Positions 15,901 through 26,067 of a stretch of 53,052 nt of DNA are shown piece by piece. The translations under genes and the position numbers were made by a program. Location: the NCBI RefSeq assembly GCF_013359595.1, contig NZ_JABFMP010000039.1, positions 1 through 53,052 on the forward strand. The letters are read 5' to 3'. Source of the DNA: Pseudomonas sp. C1C7. Its GTDB lineage: Bacteria; Pseudomonadota; Gammaproteobacteria; Pseudomonadales; Pseudomonadaceae. Positions within the stretch are counted from its first letter, which is position 1. Every line of letters begins with the position of its first letter. A model generated the notes under the pieces. The model was not told where the DNA came from, made no database searches, and saw nothing but the letters and a program-made list of their open reading frames with translations.

Positions 15901-16560
15901 ATGATTGAGCTTTATGGATTCTCCGTCAGCAACTACTACAACATGGTCAAGCTGGCGCTGCTGGAAAAAGGACTCCCCTTCGAAGAAGTGCCGTTCTACG
16001 CCGGCCAGACCCCCGAGGCCCTGGCCATCAGCCCTCGCGGGAAGGTGCCGGTGCTGAAGACGGAGCAGGGCTTCATCAACGAAACCATGGTGATCCTCGA
16101 CTACATCGAGCAGAGTCAGAAAGGCACGCCGCTGTTGCCTGGCGATCCGTTCGAGCGCGCCCAGGTGCTGGCGCTGGCCAAGGAAATCGAGCTGTATATC
16201 GAATTACCCGCGCGCGCCTGTTACGGCGAAGCGTTCTTCGGCGCCAAGCTGCCGGAGGCGATCAAGGAAAAGACCAAGGCCGAACTGCTTCTGGGCATTG
16301 CCTCACTGGCACGCCACGGCAAGTTCAGCCCTTATGTGGCGGGCGACAGCCTGAGCGTGGCGGATCTGTACTTCCTCTACAGCGTGCCGCTGGCCTGCGC
16401 AGTGGCGAAGAAGCTGTTCGAGATCGACCTGCTGGCCGAGCTGCCGGCAGCCAAGGCGTTGCTGCAGCGTCTTGAGCAGAACCCGAACGTTCAGCGCATT
16501 GCCGCGGACAAGGAAGCGGCGATGCCGGCGTTCATGGCGATGGTCGCGGCCAAGAAGTAA
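15901..16560 (+). CDS. Glutathione S-transferase, copy 1
   Basis: A 219-residue glutathione S-transferase. The N-terminal thioredoxin-like domain (1-78) has the glutathione-binding motif KVPVL and the ETMVILDYIE segment that contacts the gamma-glutamyl group. The C-terminal all-helical domain (about 88-219) has the folding motif SVADLYFLYS. A GTG directly precedes the ATG; I choose the ATG because GGAGG lies 7 bp before it. It is a tandem paralogue of the next gene, identical over well more than half of its length by eye. The substrate is unknown. Confidence 0.9.
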   Translation: MIELYGFSVSNYYNMVKLALLEKGLPFEEVPFYAGQTPEALAISPRGKVPVLKTEQGFINETMVILDYIEQSQKGTPLLPGDPFERAQVLALAKEIELYIELPARACYGEAFFGAKLPEAIKEKTKAELLLGIASLARHGKFSPYVAGDSLSVADLYFLYSVPLACAVAKKLFEIDLLAELPAAKALLQRLEQNPNVQRIAADKEAAMPAFMAMVAAKK

Positions 16561-16628
16561 TCGTCAGGGTTGGAACGAGGAAGGCCTGTGCTGCAGAAGA
16601 CTCGCAATCTTTTGTCCCATATGGCCTT

Positions 16629-16662
16629 CACGCCTGCTTGGCAGCCTTTTCAGGCGTTTTTG
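16629..16662 (+). terminator. Probable terminator between the two GST genes
   Basis: ACGCCTG (16630-16636) pairs with CAGGCGT (16651-16657) around a 14-nt loop and is followed by a T-run. It suggests that the two GST genes are separate transcripts. Confidence 0.6.
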
Positions 16663-16766
16663 TCATATGCGGCAATAGCCCAAAACCACCTCTTCCCCGA
16701 GCGATGCCTACCTTGAGCGCTGGATTGTTTTCGTAATGGAAACCAGACGGTCAAGGAGACCTGCTC

Positions 16767-17441
16767 ATGCTCAAACTCTATGGCTTCGCGGCCAGTAATT
16801 ACTTCAACATGGTCAAGCTGGCGCTGCTGGAAAAGGGCGTGGCCTTTGAGACCGTGCCGTTTTATGGCTGCCAGAATCCGCAGATTCTCGCCGTCAGCCC
16901 TCGGGGCAAGGTGCCGGTGCTGGAGACCGCAAAAGGTTTTCTAAGCGAAACCGACGCCATTCTCGACTTCATCGAAGAGACCCAAGAGGGCGTCGCCCTG
17001 CTGCCGACCGATCCGTTCGAGCGGGCGCGGGTTCGGGCATTGGCCAAGGAAATCGAGCTGTACATCGAACTGCCGGCGCGGGTCTGTTACGTCGAGGTGT
17101 TCTTTGGCGGTAGGCCAACCCCGCAAGCCTTGCGGGACAAGGCCGAACGGGATCTGCTCAAAGGTTTCAAGGCGCTGAAGCAGCGGGCGCGGTTCTCGCC
17201 CTTCGTGGCGGGAGAGCAGTTCACGTTGGCCGACCTGTACTTTCTGTACAGCGTCGATCTGGCCGTGGACGTCGGCAAACGCTTGTTCGGAATCGACTAT
17301 CTGATGGGGATGCCTGGCGCCACTGCGCTATTGCAGCGTCTGGCCGAAAATCCGAACGTACAGAAAGTCGCCGCTGACAGAGAGGCCGAAGCGCCGGCGT
17401 TTCTGGCGCGGGTGCGAGCGGTGGGAAGTCCAGGCCGCTAA
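16767..17441 (+). CDS. Glutathione S-transferase, copy 2
   Basis: A 224-residue glutathione S-transferase, the tandem paralogue of the gene at 15901. Shared blocks include NMVKLALLEKG, SPRGKVPVLE, DPFERA, LAKEIELYIELPAR and ADLYFLYSV. It differs in the substrate-facing stretch around residues 105-135 (here VCYVEVFFGGRPTPQAL). The ribosome site AAGGAGA lies 9 bp before the start. The pair probably arose by local duplication, with divergence in substrate choice, and the function is otherwise unassigned. Confidence 0.9.
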   Translation: MLKLYGFAASNYFNMVKLALLEKGVAFETVPFYGCQNPQILAVSPRGKVPVLETAKGFLSETDAILDFIEETQEGVALLPTDPFERARVRALAKEIELYIELPARVCYVEVFFGGRPTPQALRDKAERDLLKGFKALKQRARFSPFVAGEQFTLADLYFLYSVDLAVDVGKRLFGIDYLMGMPGATALLQRLAENPNVQKVAADREAEAPAFLARVRAVGSPGR

Positions 17442-17444
17442 AAC

Positions 17445-17482
17445 AAAGAGCCCGATGGTCACGACCATCGGGCTCTTTTTTC
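17445..17482. terminator. Bidirectional terminator between GST and argH
   Basis: AAAGAGCCCGATGGT-CACG-ACCATCGGGCTCTTT is a 15-bp perfect stem, with A and T runs on both sides, between convergent genes. Confidence 0.93.
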
Positions 17483-17505
17483 ACGCTGTGTTACTTGCCG
17501 AGGAA

Positions 17506-18900
<1,395 letters not shown>

Positions 18901-19018
18901 GAATTCGCTCGTATCGGCTGGATAAAGATGGCGTTGAAAGCTGCGGCGGATGATAACAGGGTTGCCGGGGCTGGCGCTGACGCTGGTCGACTGCTTTTAC
19001 ACCGGATACACACGGAAC

Positions 19019-19121
19019 CTGTAGGAGCCGAGCTCGCTCGCGATACACGAAAGAACACCACGGGATATCAGGCAACCCGCCTCATCGTTAACGACCATCG
19101 CGAGCAGGCTCGCTCCCACAG
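19019..19121. repeat. Divergent pair of REP copies (families C/B)
   Basis: GTAGGAGCCGAGCTCGCTCGCG (19021-) is opposed by ATCGCGAGCAGGCTCGCTCC (19097-). It lies in the argH-algR gap. The rest of the gap (18901-19018 and 19122-19447) contains no convincing gene; a 70-codon frame at 19239-19451 has no features I recognise. Confidence 0.7.
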
Positions 19122-19447
19122 TCAGTTGTAAATACAACGATATTTTCCGATTGAGCAATATCGCTCCGCCAACCGTCTACAGTTGGACAGTAGGAGCAGC
19201 GCACTTCTCGGTGCAGACGCTGACTATAAGTAGAGGGGGTGTTCATATTGCGTAACAGCAAACCCTGTGGCGGTCTGTCGCCAATGCGTGCCTGGTCCGT
19301 CAATTGTCCGGCAGATGAAAATTTTGCTGTCGGACGAGCGGCACTTTTTGACGCTCGCGCTAGTCTTAGCGTGGATCGCGGTGACGGACGTCACTTCACC
19401 TGTCTACGCTATCCTTGTGCGAGACTCACGCAGGAATCCAGCGCAAT

Positions 19448-20194
19448 ATGAATGTCCTGATCGTTGATGACGACCCTACTGCCCGCGAGCGCCTGAGCCG
19501 AATGGTTGGCGAACTCGAGGGATACAGTGTCCTGGAGCCCAGCGCCACGAATGGCGAGGAAGCGTTGGCACTGATCGACAGCCACAAGCCGGATATCGTG
19601 CTGCTCGATATCCGCATGCCCGGCCTTGATGGCCTGCAGGTGGCCGCCCGATTGTGCGAGCGCGAGACCCCGCCCGCCGTGGTGTTCTGCGCAGGACCCG
19701 ATGAATATTCCGAGGGAGCCTTACAGGCCAGCGCCGTAGGCTATCTGGTGAAACCGGTGAGAACTGAACATTTACATGACGCGTTGAAAAAAGCCGAACG
19801 CCCCAACCGCGTTCAACTCTCCGCCCTGACCCGGCCAGCGGCCGACAGCGGCAGTGGCCCTCGCAGCCATATCAGTGCGCGCACCCGCAAGGGGATCGAG
19901 CTGATTCCCATCGACCAGGTGGTCTACTTCATAGCCGATCACAAATACGTGACCTTGCGCCACGAGGCCGGTGAAGTGCTGCTCGATGAACCGCTCAAGG
20001 CCCTGGAGGACGAATTCGGCGAACGTTTCGTGCGCATTCACCGCAATGCCCTGGTCGCTCGCGATCGCATCGAACGTCTGCAACGCACGCCTCTGGGACA
20101 TTTCCAGCTGTTCCTCAAGGGCTTGAACGGCGATGCACTGATCGTCAGCCGGCGTCACGTGGCTGGCGTACGGAAAATGATGCAGCAGCTGTGA
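19448..20194 (+). CDS. algR: LytTR response regulator AlgR
   Basis: A 248-residue response regulator. In P. aeruginosa AlgR controls alginate, type IV pili, rhamnolipids and other traits. The receiver domain (1-120) retains the phosphorylated Asp54 (VLLDIRMPG), the acidic pocket DDD (7-9) and Lys103 in VKPVR. The LytTR DNA-binding domain spans about residues 142-247 (IPIDQVVYFIADHKYV, RIHRNALVARDRIERL). No histidine kinase gene (algZ/fimS) adjoins it, so its phosphodonor must lie elsewhere or be a small phosphodonor. It is codirectional with hemC but has a 139-bp gap. Confidence 0.93.
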   Translation: MNVLIVDDDPTARERLSRMVGELEGYSVLEPSATNGEEALALIDSHKPDIVLLDIRMPGLDGLQVAARLCERETPPAVVFCAGPDEYSEGALQASAVGYLVKPVRTEHLHDALKKAERPNRVQLSALTRPAADSGSGPRSHISARTRKGIELIPIDQVVYFIADHKYVTLRHEAGEVLLDEPLKALEDEFGERFVRIHRNALVARDRIERLQRTPLGHFQLFLKGLNGDALIVSRRHVAGVRKMMQQL

Positions 20195-20333
20195 TCCGCG
20201 GGGCCGCAGGCAAATTTCTCACCCGATTTCCGGACATCCGGGGCCAGGGAGGCCAAGTAGTTTCTGATACAAGTCAAAGTGGATTTGGCTGAGCTGTTAT
20301 CATCCGCCGTATCTATTCAGTACGGATTGATCC

Positions 20334-21275
20334 ATGTCCACTCGCCAAATCCGCATCGCCACCCGTAAAAGCGCTCTTGCCCTGTGGCAGGCCGAATACG
20401 TTAAAGCCCGTCTGGAAGAGGCCCATCCGGGCCTGCTCGTGACCCTGGTTCCGATGGTCAGTCGCGGCGACAAGCTGCTCGACTCGCCGTTGTCGAAAAT
20501 CGGTGGCAAGGGCCTGTTCGTCAAGGAGCTGGAAACCGCGCTGCTGGAAGACGAAGCCGACATCGCCGTGCACTCCATGAAGGACGTGCCGATGGACTTC
20601 CCCCAAGGCCTGGGCCTGTTCTGTATCTGCGAGCGCGAAGACCCGCGTGACGCGTTCGTCTCCAATACCTATGCCAGCCTCGATGCCTTGCCGCCAGGCA
20701 GCATCGTCGGCACCTCGAGCCTGCGTCGCCAGGCGCAACTGCTGACCCGTCGCCCGGATCTGGAAATCCGCTTCCTGCGTGGCAACGTCAACACGCGACT
20801 GGCCAAGCTGGATGCCGGCGATTACGACGCGATCATCCTGGCGTCCGCCGGCTTGATCCGCCTGGGTTTCGAAGATCGCATCACCTCGGCCATCAGTGTC
20901 GACGACAGCCTGCCGGCCGGTGGCCAAGGCGCGGTCGGCATCGAGTGCCGCAGCGGTGACAGCGAAATCCACGCGCTGCTGGCGCCGCTGCATCACCATG
21001 ACACCGCGACCCGCGTGACCGCCGAACGTGCCCTCAACAAACACCTCAATGGCGGCTGCCAGGTGCCGATCGCCTGCTACGCCGTGCTCGAAGGCGAGCA
21101 GGTCTGGTTGCGCGGGCTGGTGGGCGATCCCAATGGCGGCCTGCTGCTCAGCGCCCAGGCGCGTGCGCCCCGTGGCGATGCCGAATCCCTGGGTGTGAAA
21201 GTGGCCGAAGACCTGCTGAACCAGGGCGCCGCCGACATTCTCAAGGCGGTCTATGGCGAGGCAGGTCACGAGTGA
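20334..21275 (+). CDS. hemC: Porphobilinogen deaminase
   Basis: A 313-residue hydroxymethylbilane synthase, which joins four porphobilinogens in tetrapyrrole synthesis. The catalytic Asp84 (HSMKDVPMD) is intact. Cys242 (NGGCQVPI), which carries the dipyrromethane cofactor, is also present. Arginine-rich substrate contacts (SSLRRQAQL) are conserved. Its stop codon overlaps the hemD GTG start by four bases, so hemC-hemD are translationally coupled. It begins the hemCDXY operon. Confidence 0.97.
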   Translation: MSTRQIRIATRKSALALWQAEYVKARLEEAHPGLLVTLVPMVSRGDKLLDSPLSKIGGKGLFVKELETALLEDEADIAVHSMKDVPMDFPQGLGLFCICEREDPRDAFVSNTYASLDALPPGSIVGTSSLRRQAQLLTRRPDLEIRFLRGNVNTRLAKLDAGDYDAIILASAGLIRLGFEDRITSAISVDDSLPAGGQGAVGIECRSGDSEIHALLAPLHHHDTATRVTAERALNKHLNGGCQVPIACYAVLEGEQVWLRGLVGDPNGGLLLSAQARAPRGDAESLGVKVAEDLLNQGAADILKAVYGEAGHE

Positions 21276-22039
21276 CCGACTGGCGCCTGCTGCTGACGCG
21301 TCCGGCGGATGAGTCGGCGGCGCTGAGCGAAGTGCTGGCCGCGCAGGGGATTTTCAGCAGCAGCTTGCCGCTTTTGGACATCGTGCCGATCCCTGCCTCT
21401 GACACAATGCGCGAGGTGATCCAGGGGCTGGATCGCTATTGTGCGGTGATCGTGGTCAGCAAGCCGGCCGCGCGGATGGGCATCGAATTGCTCGATCGCT
21501 TTTACCCGCAGACGCCATCTGTGAAGTGGTTCAGCGTCGGCTCTGCGACCGCGCAGATTCTCCAGGATCGCAGCCTGGATGTGAGCTTCCCGCAAGACGG
21601 CGATGACAGCGAAGCCTTGCTCGAACTGGCGAACCTGCGCGAGGCCATTGCCCGGCCCGATCCACGGGTGCTGATCATGCGCGGCGAGGGCGGTCGCGAG
21701 CTGCTGGCTGAGCGCTTGCGCGAGCTAGGTGCTAGTGTCGATTATCTGGAGTTGTACCGCCGCGAGCTGCCGCAATACTTACCTGCGGCGCTGCCGGAAC
21801 GGATCCGTGCGGAACGCCTGAATGCACTGGTGGTCAGCAGTGGACAGGGTTTTGAGCACCTGCATCAATTGGCTGGCGATGCCTGGCCGCAATTGGCGCG
21901 GTTGCCGTTGTTTGTACCAAGTCCCAGGGTTGCCGAGCTGGCACGTGCCGCCGGCGCCCTGACAGTTGTGGATTGTCGTGGCGCCAGTGCCGCGGCTTTG
22001 CTGACGGCGCTACGGGAGCATCCCGTACCCGTTTACTAA
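21272..22039 (+). CDS. hemD: Uroporphyrinogen-III synthase
   Basis: A 255-residue enzyme that cyclises hydroxymethylbilane and inverts ring D to give uroporphyrinogen III. HemD proteins are weakly conserved; recognition rests on the N-terminal LLTRPADESAALSE block, the two-domain length, the C-terminal FVPSPRVAELARAAG motif and the position between hemC and hemX. It starts at GTG in an overlap with the hemC stop codon. Confidence 0.93.
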   Translation: MTDWRLLLTRPADESAALSEVLAAQGIFSSSLPLLDIVPIPASDTMREVIQGLDRYCAVIVVSKPAARMGIELLDRFYPQTPSVKWFSVGSATAQILQDRSLDVSFPQDGDDSEALLELANLREAIARPDPRVLIMRGEGGRELLAERLRELGASVDYLELYRRELPQYLPAALPERIRAERLNALVVSSGQGFEHLHQLAGDAWPQLARLPLFVPSPRVAELARAAGALTVVDCRGASAAALLTALREHPVPVY

Positions 22040-22055
22040 TGCAAAGGATGGATAC

Positions 22056-23198
22056 GTGAGCGAAACAGCCTTGCCTAAAGAAGACGTCCGGCCAGTACTG
22101 GATGCGCCGATTGAAACTCCACCTCCTGCCACAGAGCCGCGCCGAGGCAATGGCCTGGCCGTCGTCGCGCTCTTGCTCGGCGCCGCCGGTGTTGCGGTGG
22201 GCGGCTGGGGAGTCTGGCAGGTGCGCCACTTGCAGGCGACCAACCAGCAGCAGTTGAGCCAGGTGCAGGCTTTGAGCGATGAGGCGCAGAGCCTGAAGCT
22301 CAATGAGCAGCGCCTGAGCGCGCGTCTGGAGCAACTGCCCGGCGCCGACGTGCTGGAAGAGCGCAGCCGTCTGGTGGTGCAGTTGCAGGGCGATCAGCAG
22401 CGACTCAATCAGCGTCTGGAAACCGTCCTCGGCGCCAGCCGCAAGGACTGGCGCCTGGCCGAGGCCGAGCACTTGCTGAGACTGGCCAGCCTGCGTCTGT
22501 CCGCGTTGCAGGACATCAGCAGCGCCCAGGCCCTGGTCCAGGGCGCCGACGACATTCTGCGCGAGCAAAACGATCCGGGTTCCTTCGCCGCCCGCGAACA
22601 GGTGGCCAAGACCCTGGTGGCCTTGCGCAGCACCGATCAGCCGGATCGCACCGGCCTGTTCCTGCGCCTGGGCGCCCTGCGCGAACAGGTGACCGGTCTC
22701 ACCGAACTGGCGCCCGAATACAAGGACCGTGGCGAGTCCCTGCTCGGTCTGACCGCCGACGGTGACGGCGCCAGTCGCTGGGCGCAATGGTGGGATCAGA
22801 TCTCGCGTTACATCCGCATCGATTTCAATGCCGACAAAAACGTCCGTCCGTTGCTTGCCGGGCAGAGCCTGAGTCAGGTGCGTCTGGCGCTGAGTCTGGC
22901 GCTGGAGCAGGCGCAGTGGGCTGCGCTCAACGGCCAGGCGGCGGTTTACACCCAGGCGCTGGACGAGGCGCGTGACGTGCTCAAGGGCAACTTCAACCCG
23001 GACAACGCGCAGAGCAAAGTGATGCTCGATCAGGTGGCGGAGCTGAGCAAGCAACCGGTCACCGTGGTCACCCCGGACCTGACCGGCACGCTGAGCGCCG
23101 TGCAAGGCTATCTGGAGCGTCGCAACGTCAATGCCGAGGACGCGATCAAACCTCTGCCCAAGCCTGCCGCAAGCACTGCGCAGGAGACCACGCCATGA
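22056..23198 (+). CDS. hemX: HemX-like membrane protein
   Basis: A 380-residue HemX-family protein. Some are annotated as uroporphyrinogen-III methyltransferase, but the SAM-binding domain is not present, so that activity is unlikely. After a short proline-rich cytosolic part, one transmembrane helix (about 35-57, VVALLLGAAGVAVGGWGVW) is followed by a long periplasmic region with a coiled coil (60-130). The role is probably as a scaffold or regulator in tetrapyrrole synthesis. It starts at GTG and overlaps hemY by four bases. Confidence 0.85.
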   Translation: MSETALPKEDVRPVLDAPIETPPPATEPRRGNGLAVVALLLGAAGVAVGGWGVWQVRHLQATNQQQLSQVQALSDEAQSLKLNEQRLSARLEQLPGADVLEERSRLVVQLQGDQQRLNQRLETVLGASRKDWRLAEAEHLLRLASLRLSALQDISSAQALVQGADDILREQNDPGSFAAREQVAKTLVALRSTDQPDRTGLFLRLGALREQVTGLTELAPEYKDRGESLLGLTADGDGASRWAQWWDQISRYIRIDFNADKNVRPLLAGQSLSQVRLALSLALEQAQWAALNGQAAVYTQALDEARDVLKGNFNPDNAQSKVMLDQVAELSKQPVTVVTPDLTGTLSAVQGYLERRNVNAEDAIKPLPKPAASTAQETTP

Positions 23199-24433
23199 AG
23201 CGCCTGTATGTGATCCTGTTTCTGGTCATCGCCGCCGCGGCGGCGCTGGGGTTGGCGATTGCCGAGCATTCCGGTTACGTGCTGATCGCTTATAAGAGCT
23301 TTCGTTACGAGTCGAGCCTGTGGGCGACCCTGGCTTTGGTAGCGGTCCTGTGGCTGGTCATCTGGGGCATCAAGGCGTTGATCGAACTGGTGCTGACGTC
23401 CGGCGGCGTGGTCAATCCCTGGTCGCGGCGCAACCGCAGTCGCCGGGTGCAGGTGGCGATCGAGCATGGTCAGATGGACCTGGCCGAAGGTCGCTGGGCC
23501 AGTGCGCAACGTCATCTGCATCGGGCCGCGGAAGCCGAACGCCAGCCGCTGCTGTATTACCTCGGCGCGGCCCGTGCGGCGAACGAGCAGGGCAATTACG
23601 AAGAGAGCGACAACCTGCTCGAACGCGCTCTGGAGCGCCAGCCTCAGGCTGAGCTTGCGATTGCGTTGAACCACGCGCAATTGCAGACCGACCGTGGCGA
23701 TACCGAAGGCGCCCTGACGACCCTGCAGGCGATGCGTGAGCGTCATCCGCATAACGCGCAGGTGCTGCGTCAGTTGCAGCGCCTGCATCAGCTGCGAGGC
23801 GAGTGGTCGGCGGTGATTCGTCTGCTGCCGGAACTGCGCAAGGACAAGGTCCTGTCCGCAGCCGAGCTGGCAGATCTGGAGCGTCGTGCCTGGGGCAAGA
23901 ATCTTTCCCTGGCGGCTCAGCGTGAAGGCGAAGGGGCTGTCGGCCTGCAATCACTCAAGAGCGCCTGGGAGCAGCTGACCTCGCCACAACGGCAGGAACC
24001 GCAGCTGGTACTCGCCTACGCCGAGCAACTGCGGCAACTGGGGGCGCAGGTGGAGGCTGAAGAGGTCTTGCGCAACGCGCTCAAACGTCACTACGACAGT
24101 CACCTGGCGCGTCTCTACGGGCTGGTTCGCGGTAGCGATCCGGCGCGTCAACTGCACCTTGCCGAGGGCTGGCTCAAGGAGCATCCCGCCGATTCCGGTC
24201 TGCTGCTGACCCTGGGTCGCCTGTGCCTGCAAAGCAGCCTGTGGGGCAAGGCCCGGGACTATCTGGAGCGCAGTCTGCACATGGAGCGCAACCCGGAAGC
24301 CTGTGCCGAACTGGCACGGCTGCTGGCGCAGATGGGTGATACCGAACGCAGCAACCAGCTGTTCCAGGAAGGTCTTGGGTTGCTGGACGAGCGCCTGCTC
24401 GCCGCACCGCTGCCCGTACCTGCTCGCGCATGA
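23195..24433 (+). CDS. hemY: HemY N-terminal/TPR inner-membrane protein
   Basis: A 412-residue gammaproteobacterial HemY, not protoporphyrinogen oxidase. Two transmembrane helices at the N-terminus (about 3-22 and 42-66) are followed by a series of tetratricopeptide-like helical repeats from about residue 90 to 400. The segment after the second helix (NPWSRRNRSRRVQ) is strongly basic. The protein is associated with the tetrapyrrole pathway by its conserved position after hemCDX; the molecular role is unclear. It ends the operon; a REP cluster follows at once. Confidence 0.85.
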   Translation: MKRLYVILFLVIAAAAALGLAIAEHSGYVLIAYKSFRYESSLWATLALVAVLWLVIWGIKALIELVLTSGGVVNPWSRRNRSRRVQVAIEHGQMDLAEGRWASAQRHLHRAAEAERQPLLYYLGAARAANEQGNYEESDNLLERALERQPQAELAIALNHAQLQTDRGDTEGALTTLQAMRERHPHNAQVLRQLQRLHQLRGEWSAVIRLLPELRKDKVLSAAELADLERRAWGKNLSLAAQREGEGAVGLQSLKSAWEQLTSPQRQEPQLVLAYAEQLRQLGAQVEAEEVLRNALKRHYDSHLARLYGLVRGSDPARQLHLAEGWLKEHPADSGLLLTLGRLCLQSSLWGKARDYLERSLHMERNPEACAELARLLAQMGDTERSNQLFQEGLGLLDERLLAAPLPVPARA

Positions 24434-24434
24434 T

Positions 24435-24614
24435 CCTGTAGCCGCCGGACGCAGCCTTCGGCAGCTGCTACAGGTTCTGCGTACGCCGCGGTACATGTAG
24501 CAGCTGGCGCAGCCTGCGTCCGGCTGCGCAGCAGTCGTAGACCATTCAACACCGGTTCCAAACCTTAAAGTGTCTGCTTCGCAGCCGGATGCAGGCTGCG
24601 CCAGCTGCTACAGG
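24435..24614. repeat. Cluster of three REP copies (family D)
   Basis: Copies at about 24436-24474, 24496-24540 and 24574-24614 share GCAGCTGGCGCAGCCTGCGTCC-like cores in alternating orientation. Family D recurs only at 32062. The remaining 24615-24822 is the dsbB leader, in which I see no clear element. Confidence 0.8.
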
Positions 24615-24822
24615 AATTGTGTGGTTCTGAGGGGTGAAATTTGCCCTGTTTTTGCCTTCCTACAGTCTCATCAGCAAAGTCCTACAGAGGGTTTCGCCTA
24701 TTCCTCTGTCTCGTGTTGGGATTTCCCTACATCCCTGCTGAACTGTCCCAAGCAACCCGCCTTGAAACGCCAAAGCGCTTTCCTCTACCGTAGCCGTCGG
24801 TCCCAACTGTTACGGAAAAGCC

Positions 24823-25374
24823 ATGTCTTTGGCCTGCACACGCTCCTTGTTTTTCACGGTCTTCGTTGCGGGCGCCCTGGTCCTGGGCGTGTCCTACTAC
24901 CTGGAATATTCCATCGGCCTGAACCCCTGCGGCCTGTGCCTGTTGCAACGGATTTGCCTGGCACTGCTGACGGGCATCTGCCTGATGGCGGCGGTGCAGG
25001 GCCCCGGTCGCGTCGGCTCCTCTCTCTATTGGCTGCTCGGTCTTCTCAGCAGCCTCGCGGGTACGCTCACGGCCGGGCGGCAGGTGCTGCTGCAAGGCAA
25101 TCCGGCGCAGCCATTGGCGGGGTGTGCTTCAAACCTCTCAGAGCTGTTCGCTGCCGAGCCGTGGCTGTGTGTCGTGCAGCAACTATTCAAAGGTGCCTTC
25201 GACTGCACCCAGCGCTCCTGGACGCTGCTGGATCTGAGCATCCCCGAGTGGAGCCTGCTGTTCTTCGTCGCGATGTCGATTCTGGCCGTTTACCAGCTCC
25301 TGCGACTTGTCTGGCTCGCCATCAGGCGACCGCTCGGCGGCGAGTCGTCGCAGCAAGCCCTGTTGAATGATTAA
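24823..25374 (+). CDS. dsbB: Disulfide bond formation protein DsbB
   Basis: A 183-residue inner-membrane quinone reductase that reoxidises DsbA. Four hydrophobic helices are visible. The periplasmic loop-1 pair Cys36/Cys39 (NPCGLCLLQR) and the conserved arginine after it are intact. Loop 2 contains Cys101, Cys116 and Cys128, from which the second redox pair would come. P. aeruginosa has two paralogues, and this genomic position corresponds to the one sometimes called dsbH. It lies between hemY and algQ. Confidence 0.9.
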   Translation: MSLACTRSLFFTVFVAGALVLGVSYYLEYSIGLNPCGLCLLQRICLALLTGICLMAAVQGPGRVGSSLYWLLGLLSSLAGTLTAGRQVLLQGNPAQPLAGCASNLSELFAAEPWLCVVQQLFKGAFDCTQRSWTLLDLSIPEWSLLFFVAMSILAVYQLLRLVWLAIRRPLGGESSQQALLND

Positions 25375-25548
25375 ACACTTGTATGAACTTTATCGCCTGC
25401 GTACCTTGAAGCCTCAGTCCTGCGGGCATAATCTGGCCCGCACGTGTCATTGGAATTTTGTCTTGCTCGATGACGCTCTGCCCCGAACGCCCAATACAAG
25501 AGGCGAACGGGCATAGAGCAGCTGACCCAAAAGGGAAGAGAGATCACC

Positions 25549-26007
25549 ATGCTCGAAAGTTGTCAGAATGCTCAGGAACGCTGGGGTGGAGTGCACCTGC
25601 TGATCGATCGCTGGTTGCAGGAGCGTCGAGAACTGATCGGGGCCTATGATGCGCTTGGCGCAGAGCCCGCAGCGCTGAGTGAAAGTCGCAAACCCTTGCA
25701 GGAGTTCTGCGGCGTTCTGGTCGATTACGTGTCGGCCGGCCACTTCGAAATCTACGAACAGCTGACCGGGGAGGCCAAGGCCTTCAACGACAAGCGCGGC
25801 CTGGAACTCGCCGAAACCCTCTACCCACGCATCGACGTCATCACCGAGAAGCTCCTGGCTTTCAACGATCTGTGTGATGAAGGCAAATGCGTCGCGGAGA
25901 AATTCAAGGAGCTCGGCGGCCTGTTGCACGAACGCTTCGAACTGGAAGATTGCCTGATCGAAGTGCTGCACACCGCTCACAAGGCAGAAGACTCGGTTCA
26001 GGTCTGA
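25549..26007 (+). CDS. algQ: Anti-sigma-70 factor AlgQ (Rsd family)
   Basis: A 152-residue Rsd/AlgQ protein. It binds the region-4 part of the housekeeping sigma factor and frees core RNA polymerase for alternative sigma factors; in P. aeruginosa it promotes alginate and siderophore expression. The helical family blocks LIDRWLQERRELI, KPLQEFCGVLVDYVSAGHFE and FNDLCDEGKC are intact. A ribosome site (AGGGAAGAGAGA) precedes the start. It ends with a strong terminator shared with the convergent FKBP gene. Confidence 0.95.
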   Translation: MLESCQNAQERWGGVHLLIDRWLQERRELIGAYDALGAEPAALSESRKPLQEFCGVLVDYVSAGHFEIYEQLTGEAKAFNDKRGLELAETLYPRIDVITEKLLAFNDLCDEGKCVAEKFKELGGLLHERFELEDCLIEVLHTAHKAEDSVQV

Positions 26008-26026
26008 ACCGCGTTTTGCGAGACAC

Positions 26027-26056
26027 GAAAACGGTGCGCCACGGCGCACCGTTTTT
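26027..26056. terminator. Bidirectional terminator between algQ and the FKBP gene
   Basis: AAAACGGTGCGCC-AC-GGCGCACCGTTTTT, with A and T runs on both sides, 20 bp after the algQ stop codon. Confidence 0.92.
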
Positions 26057-26067
26057 CATTTGTGCAA

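Noticed and set aside
19239..19451. 70-codon frame upstream of algR as a remnant of algZ
   Set aside because: Its translation shows no histidine-kinase motif (no H, N or G box), so it is more likely the algR promoter region.
22056..23198. hemX product as a uroporphyrinogen-III methyltransferase
   Set aside because: It lacks the SAM-binding sequence of CobA/CysG; the sequence is a membrane anchor plus coiled coil.
23195..24433. hemY product as protoporphyrinogen oxidase
   Set aside because: There is no FAD-binding GxGxxG motif; the sequence is two membrane helices and TPR-like repeats.
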